From assembly GCA_964453995.1 (NCBI GenBank), contig CAYVQC010000017.1:1-64000 (forward strand): 64,000 nucleotides of DNA. Reading direction: 5' to 3'. This document shows, in pieces, positions 24,462 to 33,425 of this stretch; positions within the stretch are counted from its first letter, which is position 1; the number at the start of each line of letters is the position of its first letter. This DNA is from SKVR01 sp964453995. Its GTDB lineage: Bacteria; Bacteroidota; Bacteroidia; Bacteroidales; UBA7960. The notes under the pieces were generated by a model. That model was not told the DNA's origin, ran no database searches, and was given only the letters and a program-made list of their open reading frames with translations. The translations under genes and the position numbers were made by a program.

Positions 24462-24797
24462 AAATAGATTCGCCTTGCCTCAATTCCCGGTTTAATCACC
24501 ATTTTGTTCCCGGTATTCTGCATTGTATCAGCTAAGACCCTTGGCCCATGTTAAATACTTTCCGGTTAAGCGATGTTTTTTCAGGCGCTGTCCACCCTTT
24601 GTCCACCCTTATTTTAGCGTGTTTTATTTGTTTTGTCGGTAATTTTAAACTGGCATTTAACGCCGGTCACCTGCAAAAAATGCAGGGCAGGGCATCAGCC
24701 GCAGGGTGAAAAATGATCTCCTGATGCAAAGGCTAAGGGATCTTTAGATTGTACCTGATGAGAATTAAACTTTTACTCACTATTTAAATTACAGATC
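24462..24797. other. Intergenic region ahead of the cytolysin-like gene
   Basis: This stretch between divergent genes has no credible reading frame. It contains a tandem repeat of TGTCCACCCTT (24588-24609 area) and a perfect hairpin, CCTGCA (24670-24675) with TGCAGG (24681-24686) around five A residues. No good TAnnTTTG promoter for the plus-strand gene was found, which may mean control by an alternative sigma factor. Confidence 0.4.
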
Positions 24798-27260
24798 ATG
24801 GAAAAAAAAGAAAGATTGTCCTATCTCACCAGTTTTGTACTGGTATTTGCCACGATGCTTTTTTTCGGAGGCTGCAAAAAAGATGAAATAGAAGATCCTG
24901 ATGTAACGGTAGAGAATGTAGACAGTTATTTGGAGGACCTCCCGACATGGGTTCAATTTGCCCCACCAGGCGAAACCAAGCCACCCACACCCATAGGTGA
25001 ACCAGAGCCCATGGATGAGGTCTTACTTGATGTGGAAGTCATTAATGACGATGGCAGCATCACCCTGCTTGAAGATGTGATGTATTCCTGCCAGGTGCAG
25101 CCCTTCACACTTACTGACAATCCGGAGCAGATTGTTATGTACAGCCCCGATCGTGAGCTTCTTTATGCCGGAGCCCTGATACAGGGTAAAAGCCATCGCG
25201 ATGGGCTGGGAAGCCTGCTTGGCTTGCCGATTGCCGAGCGCTCACCCTTAAGGGTTTCCATTCCCGGGCTGGCCAACGACGATAATTTCCGTACCATTGA
25301 TAATCCGAACCAGGCTACCGTTGACCAGGCCATTGGTTCTATGATAGGTAATGCAACAGCCAGCGGACTGTCCACTCCCAGTTCCATTACTTTTAAAATG
25401 GAAACCTATTACAGTGAAAAACAGTCGGCACTTCAGATGGGCATATCCGGACGATACCTGGGCTTTGAGTCTTCAGCAAGCGGAAGCATTGACCAACAAC
25501 AATCAGAAACGACGGTTACAGCACAATTCTACCAAAAGATGTACGAAGTTGTCGTAGAGGCACCACAAAGTCCGGGTGACTTTTTCAGTGATGATTTTAC
25601 TGAGGAAAAGCTTCAGCAGCAGATCAACCTGGGGCGTATTGGTCCTGATAACCTGCCGGTGTATGTATCCAATATTGTCTATGGGCGCATGATGATGTTT
25701 TCTCTTACATCCACTGCCGATGAATCTGATGTTCGTGCAACCATGCAGGCAGGGTACAATTCTATTGGTGGTGGTGTAGATGTAAATCTGAATGACAAGC
25801 AGAAAACGATTCTCCAGGAAGCTAAGATCAAGATCACATCTATTGGCGGTGATGCTGAAGCTACCCTGGCCATGATCCGCTCGGGTGACTGGTCGCAGTA
25901 TTTTACCAACAGTGCCCCACTTTCCAGTGCAGCCCCCCTCAGTTATACTTTCCGCAACCTGGGTGATGGCAGTATTGCCAGTGTTACCGAAACCACCGAA
26001 TACAATATTCGCTCCTGCGATGCCTCGCAGGCTACCCCCGGTACGTTCAGTTTTTTGAATCCACAGAATCTCTCATTGCCCATATCTGCTCCTGTTAAGA
26101 TTATGATGGGCGATGTAAACGGCGATGGCAACCAGGATATGATTTATAATCATGTAAGTTCCAGCTCTAACCAGACAGTGGTAGCCTTTTCCAATGGTAA
26201 TGGAACTTTTACCATGGGTTCGCCCACAATCCACAGTGTAATTCCTGCCAATGGATGGAATCAGTATGTTGTGAAAGTGGGTGATTTCAATAATGATGGC
26301 CGTGATGACCTGGCCTGGAGCCGGGCAATTACTACCAATACTACCTATGTTGCTCTTTCTAACGGGGATGGTACCTTTGAAGAGATGCCAATGTTTACAA
26401 AGGAAGGCTCTTCCTGGGGTACAGGCTATCAGTTTGAAGTCGCCGATGTTGACGGCAAAGACGGGGATGACCTGGTTTGGAATGTTCTTGTAGGTGCACA
26501 TAACAGAACCTACGTGACATTTTCTAATGGTGACGGTACTTTTGGAATCGATAATTTTGAACCAACAAGCGGTACATTCCAGGATCATCCAATCTCAGGA
26601 TGGAATGATACTTATGTTCGCTTCCATGTAGCTGATGTTGATGGAGATGGCCGAAGTGACTTACTTTGGTATACTCAGGGCTTAATGGGGTTTGCCGGGC
26701 ATATAGTTTGGGTTGCCTATTCCAGGAGAGATCAGTTGGGGGATATTTTCGACTTTACAAATGCTTTCAACAGACTGTCTCAAGGATGGAGCAACTACAG
26801 GGTAGTAGTTGGTAATATTGATGGTAATGCCGGCGCTGATCTTGTATGGGTCAACACCCTTAGAGAGTCGGATATTGCCATTCACCGCGATTTGAGTACC
26901 GGCCTAAACCCTCCCCTGGTGGCAGGCGACCTTCAGTATTATGCTGGCGACGACGGCAATACCGATTACAGCCAATACGATATGAGGCTTGTCTTGCTGG
27001 ATGTGAATGGCGATGGGCGCAAGGATTTGCTTATGAACAGAATGGATGTGGTTAACCACAGCATTATTGGCCTTGGTGGAAACGATGGCAATTTCGATTT
27101 TTCACGCATCAGCCAGGATCACCAGGCCACTGATCAATGGGGTCTTTTTGATATTCTTGTTGGCGATGTAAATGGCGATTTTCGCGAAGATGTGATTTAT
27201 ATTAATGCCGATGCCTCAAATACAGTTTATGTGGGATTGGCCAGGGGAAGTGTGGAATAA
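24798..27260 (+). CDS. CDC-like (thiol-activated cytolysin family) lipoprotein fused to FG-GAP propeller
   Basis: An 820-residue predicted lipoprotein: signal peptide with lipobox FGGC, Cys at 26. Residues about 45-410 resemble domains 1-3 of cholesterol-dependent cytolysins. Matching runs include EVVVEAPQSPGDFFSDDFTEE, LPVYVSNIVYGRMMMFSL (286-303) and TSIGGDAEATLAMIRSGDW (347-365), corresponding to CDC segments such as PPAYISSVAYGR and YGGSAKDEV. The CDC membrane-binding domain 4 with its Trp-rich undecapeptide is absent. In its place residues 415-820 carry seven Asp-rich calcium-loop motifs (for example GDVNGDGNQD 438-447, GDFNNDGRDD 495-504, ADVDGDGRSD 612-621), typical of a seven-bladed FG-GAP/integrin-like propeller. 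It may target a glycan or protein instead of cholesterol. Stand-alone gene; pore formation is inferred only. Confidence 0.8.
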   Translation: MEKKERLSYLTSFVLVFATMLFFGGCKKDEIEDPDVTVENVDSYLEDLPTWVQFAPPGETKPPTPIGEPEPMDEVLLDVEVINDDGSITLLEDVMYSCQVQPFTLTDNPEQIVMYSPDRELLYAGALIQGKSHRDGLGSLLGLPIAERSPLRVSIPGLANDDNFRTIDNPNQATVDQAIGSMIGNATASGLSTPSSITFKMETYYSEKQSALQMGISGRYLGFESSASGSIDQQQSETTVTAQFYQKMYEVVVEAPQSPGDFFSDDFTEEKLQQQINLGRIGPDNLPVYVSNIVYGRMMMFSLTSTADESDVRATMQAGYNSIGGGVDVNLNDKQKTILQEAKIKITSIGGDAEATLAMIRSGDWSQYFTNSAPLSSAAPLSYTFRNLGDGSIASVTETTEYNIRSCDASQATPGTFSFLNPQNLSLPISAPVKIMMGDVNGDGNQDMIYNHVSSSSNQTVVAFSNGNGTFTMGSPTIHSVIPANGWNQYVVKVGDFNNDGRDDLAWSRAITTNTTYVALSNGDGTFEEMPMFTKEGSSWGTGYQFEVADVDGKDGDDLVWNVLVGAHNRTYVTFSNGDGTFGIDNFEPTSGTFQDHPISGWNDTYVRFHVADVDGDGRSDLLWYTQGLMGFAGHIVWVAYSRRDQLGDIFDFTNAFNRLSQGWSNYRVVVGNIDGNAGADLVWVNTLRESDIAIHRDLSTGLNPPLVAGDLQYYAGDDGNTDYSQYDMRLVLLDVNGDGRKDLLMNRMDVVNHSIIGLGGNDGNFDFSRISQDHQATDQWGLFDILVGDVNGDFREDVIYINADASNTVYVGLARGSVE

Positions 27261-27320
27261 GTGCGTGCAGTAAAAGTCTATTTGGTGGCCGGGGTTTTAA
27301 CCGATGGGAATAGAATTAGG

Positions 27321-27350
27321 GTCTGATTCTTTGCTGAATCGACCCCCCCC
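27321..27350. terminator. Possible bidirectional terminator between convergent genes
   Basis: GATTC and GAATC pair around TTTGCT and are extended outward by GGTC/GACC with a bulge (about 27323-27346), followed by a run of eight C. The hairpin lies between the plus-strand cytolysin-like gene and the end of pgl. There is no T-tract on either side, so termination is only a possibility. Confidence 0.3.
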
Positions 27351-27376
27351 GGCTGCATAGATCAGATTGCATTGTT

Positions 27377-28114
27377 TTACAACAGTACCGCTGCTTCCTG
27401 GTCGAGTAACCAGGAAACATTATGGAACTGGGTATTTACCCTTGAAGCGGGAAGTTCTTTGTAGTTCTGCTGTTTTTTTATGATTTTTTCAACAACAGCA
27501 GCTTTTGAGGCCCCGGTCACCAGGAAAAAAACACGCCTGGCATTATTGATTATTTTTCCGGTAGCTGAGATTCTGTGTTGTCCTGTGTAAGGATTACGGG
27601 TAGCAACAAAGAGGTCAGAGCTATCAAAAAGATCTATTTCATCTGGAAATATGGAAGCCGTATGGCCGTCTTCTCCAAGGCCAAGCATTACAATATCAAA
27701 AATTGGAATGTTTTTAACAGCTGGAACATAGTTTGCAACAAGTTTACTGTATCTCCTGGCTTCCGTCACCGGGTCATCTTCGGCTTTAATTCTGAAAATA
27801 TTTTCTGGTGGAACCGGGGTTTTGTCAAACAAATTCTCCTTTGTCATCCTGTAATTACTCTCCTTATGATCTGGTGGCACACAGCGTTCATCTCCCCAGA
27901 AAAAACGAATCTTTTTCCAGGGAATCTTCGCACTGCCGGGACCGGATAAATATTCAAAAATGGATTTTGGAGTTGAGCCTCCCGACAACGCCAGGGAAGT
28001 ATAGCCAGTATCAGGTTTAGAATGTGAAATCTGAGCAAGTTCCTGAGCAAAAAATGCTGAAATACCATTCACAGAATCAAAAATTTTTACATCTGTTTCC
28101 ATCATAATACACAA
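27377..28114 (-). CDS. pgl: 6-phosphogluconolactonase
   Basis: A 245-residue enzyme hydrolysing 6-phosphogluconolactone, the second step of the oxidative pentose phosphate pathway. The DevB/NagB-like fold shows SLALSGGSTPKSIFEYL, the active-site region FFWGDERCVPPDHKESNYRM and GLGEDGHTASIFP. Its start overlaps the end of zwf by 13 bases. An alternative ATG lies three or four codons in (MMETDV). It is the last gene of the gnd-zwf-pgl unit. Confidence 0.92.
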   Translation of the reverse strand: MCIMMETDVKIFDSVNGISAFFAQELAQISHSKPDTGYTSLALSGGSTPKSIFEYLSGPGSAKIPWKKIRFFWGDERCVPPDHKESNYRMTKENLFDKTPVPPENIFRIKAEDDPVTEARRYSKLVANYVPAVKNIPIFDIVMLGLGEDGHTASIFPDEIDLFDSSDLFVATRNPYTGQHRISATGKIINNARRVFFLVTGASKAAVVEKIIKKQQNYKELPASRVNTQFHNVSWLLDQEAAVLL

Positions 28115-29640
28115 TAATTATGGTCGCCGGTAAGTGCAGCACAGGGATATCTCCATCCTATGTCTGCTTCTTCTATCAAGCTGTCTGCAATATCGGGACC
28201 CCATGTTCCGGCCGGATAACCATGCAGGGGAATATCAGGATTATTTTCCCAGGCTTGTTGCACGGGCTCAATAAATTTCCAGGCTGCAAAAACAGCATCA
28301 ATCCGCGCGTATAAAGTAGAATCGCCGATCATGGCATCCAAAAGCAGCCGCTCGTAAGCATCGGGGATTCTTGTTTGAGCAAGATCATTGTAATGAAAAT
28401 CCATGCTTACATTTTGCACATTGAATCCGCTACCAGGTGTTTTCATACCGAACTTTAGCAGGATGCCTTCATCGGGTTGAATTCTTATGATTAACTGGTT
28501 GCAGGATTTGCGTGTTTCCTGTTTTGCAAAAAGGTAGTGGGGTGTAGGCTTAAAGTGGATCACAACCTCTGTAACCCGGGTGGGTAAATGCTTTCCTGTG
28601 CGAAGATAAAAGGGCACACCGCCCCATCTCCAGTTATCGATAAAAAATTTAAGGGCTGCAAAGGTTTCTGTTTGCGAGCCCGGTGCTACTCCCTCTTCGC
28701 TTCTATAACCTTTGATTTCTTTTCCTGCAATAGTAGATGCCATATATTGACCCCGAATGGTATTGTTGATCACATCTTTTTCTGAAAAAGGACGTAGCGA
28801 TTGGAATACTTTTACAGTTTCGTTGCGAATTGCGTTGGCATCCATTGAGGCGGGTGGCTCCATGGCAATAAGCCCAACCAAATGCAACAGGTGGTTTTGA
28901 ACCATATCTCTTAAAGCCCCGGATTGGTCATAATATCCGGCCCGATTCCCTACGCCGAAGTTTTCAGCAGAAGTAATCTCTACATGATGAATAAAATTCC
29001 TGTTCCACAGAGGCTCAAATATTCCGTTGGAAAAGCGTGTAACCAGGACATTCTGCACTGTTTCTTTGCCCAGGTAGTGGTCAATACGATAAATCTGGCT
29101 TTCATCCCAGTTCTTTTTAAGGGAATCGTTGAGTTTTTTTGCACTTTGCAGATCGTAGCCGAAAGGTTTTTCTATGATAACTCTTTTCCAACCATCCGAT
29201 TCATTGTTCAATGCGGTACTGGCAAGAAGCCTGGGTATTACTTCGTAAAGAGACGGAGGAGTAGAGAGGTAAAAGATCAGGTTGAAATGTGCCAGTGCAT
29301 TCTGCTCCTTCAGAAGTTGTAGTTTTTCCCGGAGGGTATGGTAGGATTTTTCCTTTAGTGGATCGGCCTGTAAATAGAACAAACGCTCCAGGAATCCGCT
29401 GATCTGCTTCTGGTCTTTTTCTTTGCTAAATGCAACTTTTAACGCCTTGGTGATGTCTTCCCTAAAGTTTTGGTCTGATATCGGGCTTCGGCCAATACCA
29501 AGGATCATAAATTTTTCAGGCAGCATTTTCAGTGCATCAAGCTCGAAAAGCGCTGGCATCAGTTTGCGCTTTGAAAGATCGCCTGTAGCCCCAAAAATAA
29601 CAAGGATATGATTTTCTGGTAAGTTATTTCTCTGGTTCAT
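28102..29640 (-). CDS. zwf: Glucose-6-phosphate 1-dehydrogenase
   Basis: A 512-residue enzyme that oxidises glucose 6-phosphate to the lactone with NAD(P)+. The nucleotide-binding motif IFGATGDLSKRKLMPALF (about 14-31), the substrate motif RIDHYLGKETVQN with the conserved Lys, and the EKPFG segment are clear, and the length is normal. The start overlaps gnd by 17 bases and its end overlaps pgl by 13, implying coupled translation and matched amounts of the three pathway enzymes. Confidence 0.95.
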   Translation of the reverse strand: MNQRNNLPENHILVIFGATGDLSKRKLMPALFELDALKMLPEKFMILGIGRSPISDQNFREDITKALKVAFSKEKDQKQISGFLERLFYLQADPLKEKSYHTLREKLQLLKEQNALAHFNLIFYLSTPPSLYEVIPRLLASTALNNESDGWKRVIIEKPFGYDLQSAKKLNDSLKKNWDESQIYRIDHYLGKETVQNVLVTRFSNGIFEPLWNRNFIHHVEITSAENFGVGNRAGYYDQSGALRDMVQNHLLHLVGLIAMEPPASMDANAIRNETVKVFQSLRPFSEKDVINNTIRGQYMASTIAGKEIKGYRSEEGVAPGSQTETFAALKFFIDNWRWGGVPFYLRTGKHLPTRVTEVVIHFKPTPHYLFAKQETRKSCNQLIIRIQPDEGILLKFGMKTPGSGFNVQNVSMDFHYNDLAQTRIPDAYERLLLDAMIGDSTLYARIDAVFAAWKFIEPVQQAWENNPDIPLHGYPAGTWGPDIADSLIEEADIGWRYPCAALTGDHNYCVL

Positions 29641-30547
29641 TTTGTTTTGACTTTACAGCATGACCGCCAAATTGATTTCTCAGTGCTGACAGCATTTTCA
29701 TGGCAAAGGAGTCTTGCTGGCGTGATTGAAACCGGGTGTACAATGCCGCAGTAATTACATGAGCGGGAACATCAAAATCAATGGCAGTTTGTACCGTCCA
29801 TCTTCCCTCGCCGCTGTCCTGCACATGAGGCTCCAGTTGTTCCAGGTGTGGGTCGTCCTTTAGTGCATTAACGGCCAACTCAAGCAACCATGATCTTACC
29901 ACACTACCATATTGCCATGCATTGGCAATTTTTCCAATGTCAAGGTCATAGGGGGCTTGTTTGAGAATTTCAAACCCTTCGGCATAGGCTTGCATCATAC
30001 CATATTCGATGCCATTGTGTACCATTTTTACCATATGTCCGGTACCCGAAGGACCGCAATAGACATATCCGTTTTCCGGAGCCAGTGATGCAAAGATGGG
30101 CTCTACATATCTGGCAGCTTCTTTATCGCCACCATACATGAGTGAGTAGCCGTTTTTAAGTCCCCAAACACCGCCACTGGTTCCGCAGTCCAAAAAACGA
30201 ATGCCCCTGAGAGCTGCTTTTTCAGCACGTTTCTGGGTTTCTTTCCAATAAGAATTGCCTCCGTCGATAATGATGTCATTTTTGTCAAGGAGATCGAGTA
30301 ATGCAGCCAAATTATCATCAACGGGTTTTCCTGCTGGTACCATCAGCCAAACTACCTTCTCTGCCGGCAGCTTTTCTGTTAATTCCTTCAATGAACCCGC
30401 TGCAATTGCTCCGTGCTTTTCAATCTCACGCACTTTATCTTTTAAAGGGTCCCAGGCTACCACCTGGTGTTGGTCTTTTAATAGACGCTGCACCATGTTA
30501 AACCCCATTTTTCCTAATCCTACAAATCCAATTTTCATCTTATTCAC
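29624..30547 (-). CDS. gnd: 6-phosphogluconate dehydrogenase, decarboxylating (short GndA type)
   Basis: A 307-residue enzyme converting 6-phosphogluconate to ribulose 5-phosphate and CO2. The Rossmann motif GFVGLGKMGFNMVQRLL begins the protein, followed by DGGNSYWKET, CGTSGGVWGL and the catalytic-type KMVHNGIEYGMMQAY. It lacks the extra C-terminal repeat of the 470-residue E. coli Gnd and belongs to the short class, which in known cases often prefers NAD+. It is the first gene of the unit; no consensus promoter was found in the 92-base gap upstream. Confidence 0.93.
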   Translation of the reverse strand: MNKMKIGFVGLGKMGFNMVQRLLKDQHQVVAWDPLKDKVREIEKHGAIAAGSLKELTEKLPAEKVVWLMVPAGKPVDDNLAALLDLLDKNDIIIDGGNSYWKETQKRAEKAALRGIRFLDCGTSGGVWGLKNGYSLMYGGDKEAARYVEPIFASLAPENGYVYCGPSGTGHMVKMVHNGIEYGMMQAYAEGFEILKQAPYDLDIGKIANAWQYGSVVRSWLLELAVNALKDDPHLEQLEPHVQDSGEGRWTVQTAIDFDVPAHVITAALYTRFQSRQQDSFAMKMLSALRNQFGGHAVKSKQNEPEK

Positions 30548-30639
30548 GCTTTACATATTATTTTACACTCGTTTTTTATAAAAAGCAGCCTTAAAATGGA
30601 TTGCCCCTTCCGAGCAAAAGAAGGCCTTTTCAGGGTATT

Positions 30640-31077
30640 TCAAAAGGTTAATACGTTGGCTCCACTTTTCAGATATTCTGTTAAAGGTTTACCCATTCCC
30701 TGTACATCAAAACCCAGAGCTTTGAGATCCTGGGTAACTTCATACATGTCGGCACACACAATGCAAGCTCTGATCTCCACTCCATCCTGCTGCATGGCTT
30801 TTAGTTTTTCCTGTATTTTGATGTTTTCTGCTACCATCTTTGCCGAGGGGCCCCAAATGATGAGGGTTACCTCCTGAAACCAGTCGTAGGTTTTTGCCGC
30901 GTGGCCATACATCAATACCATTCTTTCGGCAACATAAGAGTCGTCGCTGGTCCAAACGATTACCAGCTTATCTGGGGCCTGGGAAAGGGAATCTGTTTGT
31001 GACCATACTTTGCCGACAAACAACAAGGACATTGCCGAAACTAACAAAAGTATTTTCTTTTTCATAACCATTTTCAT
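30640..31077 (-). CDS. Exported DsrE-like protein
   Basis: A 145-residue protein with a signal peptide (ILLLVSAMSLLFVGKVWSQ) and a DsrE/F-like fold. The segments KLVIVWTSDDSYVAERMVLMYGHA, VTLIIWGPSAKMVAEN and the Cys-bearing IRACIVCADMYEVTQDLKALG match that pattern. DsrE-type proteins relay sulfur or bind small molecules; in the periplasm its role is unknown. The two Cys (CIVC) could carry a persulfide. It is flanked by gnd (92 bases downstream) and the broken LysE gene. Confidence 0.7.
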   Translation of the reverse strand: MKMVMKKKILLLVSAMSLLFVGKVWSQTDSLSQAPDKLVIVWTSDDSYVAERMVLMYGHAAKTYDWFQEVTLIIWGPSAKMVAENIKIQEKLKAMQQDGVEIRACIVCADMYEVTQDLKALGFDVQGMGKPLTEYLKSGANVLTF

Positions 31078-31251
31078 TAATGAAACAATAAGGGTAAGAC
31101 AATATCAAATAAATAAAACAGAAAGCAGAATAAATGGTTTGAATACCATTCATAGGTTGGAGAAAGAGGAAAATGAGAAAGCAGGAGCCCGTCTCTATAG
31201 TGTTTTCCTGTCATTGAAAAGATGCGTCAGGTCATTTTTTTAGGCAGACAT
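31078..31251. other. Intergenic region, no gene seen
   Basis: This interval lies between two minus-strand genes. It is AT-rich and has no TAnnTTTG match on the minus strand, no hairpin with T-run and no plausible coding frame. The DsrE-like gene must be read from here or from further upstream. Confidence 0.4.
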
Positions 31252-31864
31252 TTATAAATAAATTCTGAAAGCTGTAATGAAAGCAATGCCAATGAGTATC
31301 ACTCCAATCGCCGGTTGATATTCCTTGATATCCTTTCCGACCGACTGGCTATTCTGTTGCCCAGGGATGCATAGAAAACCAGTACGATCATTTTTCCAAA
31401 CCATATGCCTGACAGAAACAGAAGGATGGCCAGTGGGGTAAATGCCTGGTTTATCAGGGCGGAAACAAACTTATGGCTTTAATCCAGTATGCCAGCACCT
31501 GTAAACTGAGAAGGTTTAGCCTTACACCATACAAAATTCCACTGAAAGCACGATTTTTTGTTGGAGTAAAATGGCTTTTTCTTACCATGAATAGTATACC
31601 CATCAACACCAAAACCAATGATGATAATATCCTGAGAAAGATGTTGACTTGTATATAGCGGTAACTAAGGCTTCCGGCAAAGATACCCAGGGTGCTATAA
31701 GCTACCTCTACCAGGCTTGCTCCGTAAGATATGGGCAAGGTCGCTTTTAGCTCTTTGTTGAGAGCTGTTTGCCGCACACTCAGATTTACCAGTCCAAAGG
31801 GTACTGCACCAATAATGCTTGCTGCAAATTCAGAAAGTAAAAAGAGAAAAACTTCAGGTGACAT
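31252..31864 (-). pseudogene. LysE/ArgO-family exporter with two frameshifts
   Basis: The frame from 31864 to 31454 encodes 136 residues of a LysE-type exporter (GAVPFGLVNLSVRQTALNK, then membrane segments) and stops early at 31454. One base out of frame the protein continues as LINQAFTPLAILLFLSGIWFG and FYASLGN. After a second shift, near 31370-31390, it continues as GKDIKEYQPAIGVILIGIAF and ends at 31252. The joined product would have a normal LysE length near 200. Both shifts fall beside short G/C runs, so sequencing error is a real alternative to gene decay. Confidence 0.65.
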
Positions 31865-32032
31865 GATTCAAGGGATTGTGCTAACTGTTTTTCCTGACAA
31901 ACTGCGCACATACGAAGCTGACATTCAGCGGAAAAGAGAATTGGAGGGAAGACGGTTTTTTTCTAAGGATTATTTGAGGTGTAGGTCTTACTCAATAAAA
32001 GAATGAACTTTTTAAAGTAATTTATAACATAA

Positions 32033-32067
32033 AATTACGTCGTAATTAAAATTGTGACGTAATTTTG
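32033..32067 (+). promoter_or_regulatory. Operator and promoter of the ars operon
   Basis: AATTACGTCGTAATT (32033-32047) is a 15-base palindrome around a single T. A third half-site, ACGTAAT (32058-32064), overlaps TAATTTTG (32060-32067), an exact -7 promoter match. ArsR/SmtB repressors bind such inverted repeats over promoters, and an arsR gene is second in the operon, so autoregulation is likely. No ideal -33 TTG was found. Confidence 0.6.
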
Positions 32068-32183
32068 TGTCATATTTTTCAGCAAAAGAAAAAGAACCTG
32101 TAATTGATTGTTTTTTCATGCCTGCAACAGGCATATCAGGACCCTAAAAAACAATAGACAGAAACAAGGCGATATTTTTCAGT

Positions 32184-32495
32184 ATGGATAAAAAAACAAA
32201 AGTCATTCTTTATACTGTGCCCCAGGCCCCATGTGAATCGAACCAGGCCAATCGTCCGGATGTGGCCGCAATGCTTAACAACAGGCTGGAGCAGGATTTT
32301 CCGGGGAAAACAGACTTTCGGCATGTTGAATTTTTAGAGGCCGAATGGCTGGCTGACCGTAATGCACAACAATTGCTGGAGCAGGGAGAGGTGAATCTTC
32401 CCTTTGTATTGGTAGATGGTGAAACTGCCACCAGTGGCGATAAGGTAAACATTGCCAGGATCGCTGATATTGTCAGGGAAAAGATCTCTCATTGA
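32184..32495 (+). CDS. Small thioredoxin-fold-like (ArsD-like) protein
   Basis: A 103-residue cytoplasmic protein, first in the ars operon. The C-terminal part VNLPFVLVDGETATSGDKVN resembles the cis-Pro loop region of thioredoxin-like ArsD proteins (LPLLLLDGE). The N-terminal loop has a single Cys (PQAPCESNQ) where ArsD has a vicinal Cys pair, so it would not bind As(III) in the same way. A metallochaperone or redox partner role is possible but unproven. Confidence 0.6.
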   Translation: MDKKTKVILYTVPQAPCESNQANRPDVAAMLNNRLEQDFPGKTDFRHVEFLEAEWLADRNAQQLLEQGEVNLPFVLVDGETATSGDKVNIARIADIVREKISH

Positions 32496-32552
32496 TGTTG
32501 GCAGCGGTATGAAGATATTGAACCGGTTTTTCAAACTTTAAAGCTTATTGCC

Positions 32553-32882
32553 ATGACAAATCTCAAAGACACCTCTTTCGGTGAAGTGCTGAAACAACGG
32601 GCACGGCTATACAAAGCACTCGCTCATCCAGCCCGGCTGGCCATTTTGCAATACCTGGCAGAAATACAAACCTGTATTACCGGCGATATTGCCGAAGAAA
32701 TTCCTTTGAGTCGTACTACTGTAAACCAGCATCTGAAGGAACTCAAAAATGCAGGTCTCATCAAAGGTACGGTGGAAGGAGTAAAAACAAATTATTGCCT
32801 CAACGCTAAAGCCATTAAAGCCTTACGGCTGGATTCTGAGTGGTTTTTGTCGGGTATTGATGTGGGAAAGGACTTTTGTTAG
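32553..32882 (+). CDS. arsR: ArsR/SmtB-family transcriptional repressor
   Basis: A 109-residue winged-helix regulator. The helix-turn-helix is clear: ALAHPARLAILQYLAEIQTC, then SRTTVNQHLKELKNAGLIKG as the recognition helix and wing. Candidate metalloid ligands are the Cys in EIQTCITGD, another in NYCLNAK and a terminal Cys in KDFC; the classical ELCVCDL motif is absent. It is probably the repressor acting on the palindrome at 32033-32047. Confidence 0.88.
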   Translation: MTNLKDTSFGEVLKQRARLYKALAHPARLAILQYLAEIQTCITGDIAEEIPLSRTTVNQHLKELKNAGLIKGTVEGVKTNYCLNAKAIKALRLDSEWFLSGIDVGKDFC

Positions 32883-32999
32883 CAAGCTCAAGGGTGGAAG
32901 GCTGAAGCTGGAAGCCCGAGGTAAGACGCAAAACGCAAAACCAATACCATTAGACCAAATTCAAAACTTTTTACTATAAACTATTAACTTATAACCTTC

Positions 33000-33425
33000 A
33001 TGAAAGTTCTCATTCTTTGTACCGGAAATTCCTGCCGCAGCCAGATGGCTCACGGGTTTATGGAGTCTTTTGACAAAAGAATAACAGTGCGCTCAGCCGG
33101 CACTGAAGCTTCCGGAAAGCTCAACCAGAAAGCTGTTGCGGCCATGAAAGAAATTGGCATCGATATAAGCCATCATACTTCCGACTCTGTTGACAAATAC
33201 CTTGGCGAGGAATGGGATTATGTGATCACCGTTTGTGGTGGTGCCAATGAAAACTGCCCTGCTTTTCCGGGGAAAGTAAAACATCGTTTACATATCGGTT
33301 TCGATGATCCATCGCATGTAACCGGCTCGCAAGAGTATATCTGGAGTGAATTCATTCGCGTGCGTGAAGAGATCAGGAAAGGTTTTTATAACCTGTATAA
33401 GCAAGAAATTGAGCCACAGTTGTAA
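33000..33425 (+). CDS. arsC: Arsenate reductase, thioredoxin-coupled (LMW phosphatase type)
   Basis: A 141-residue enzyme reducing arsenate to arsenite. The phosphatase-like P-loop CTGNSCRS places the nucleophile at Cys7, and the redox pair Cys79 and Cys86 is in VCGGANENC, the layout of the Bacillus/Staphylococcus-type ArsC. The 117 bases before it contain no gene. Together with ACR3 it forms the detoxification core of the operon. Confidence 0.93.
   Translation: MKVLILCTGNSCRSQMAHGFMESFDKRITVRSAGTEASGKLNQKAVAAMKEIGIDISHHTSDSVDKYLGEEWDYVITVCGGANENCPAFPGKVKHRLHIGFDDPSHVTGSQEYIWSEFIRVREEIRKGFYNLYKQEIEPQL

Noticed and set aside
26080..27250. Nucleotide-level tandem repeat array in the FG-GAP region
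   Set aside because: The seven repeats are protein motifs with divergent DNA, not a recent tandem duplication.
27346..27353. C8 run as a phase-variable tract
   Set aside because: It lies between two convergent genes after both stop codons, so length changes would not alter any protein.
31731..32006. 91-codon plus-strand frame before the ars operon
   Set aside because: It overlaps the LysE-like gene on the other strand and ends just before the ars operator; no protein character.
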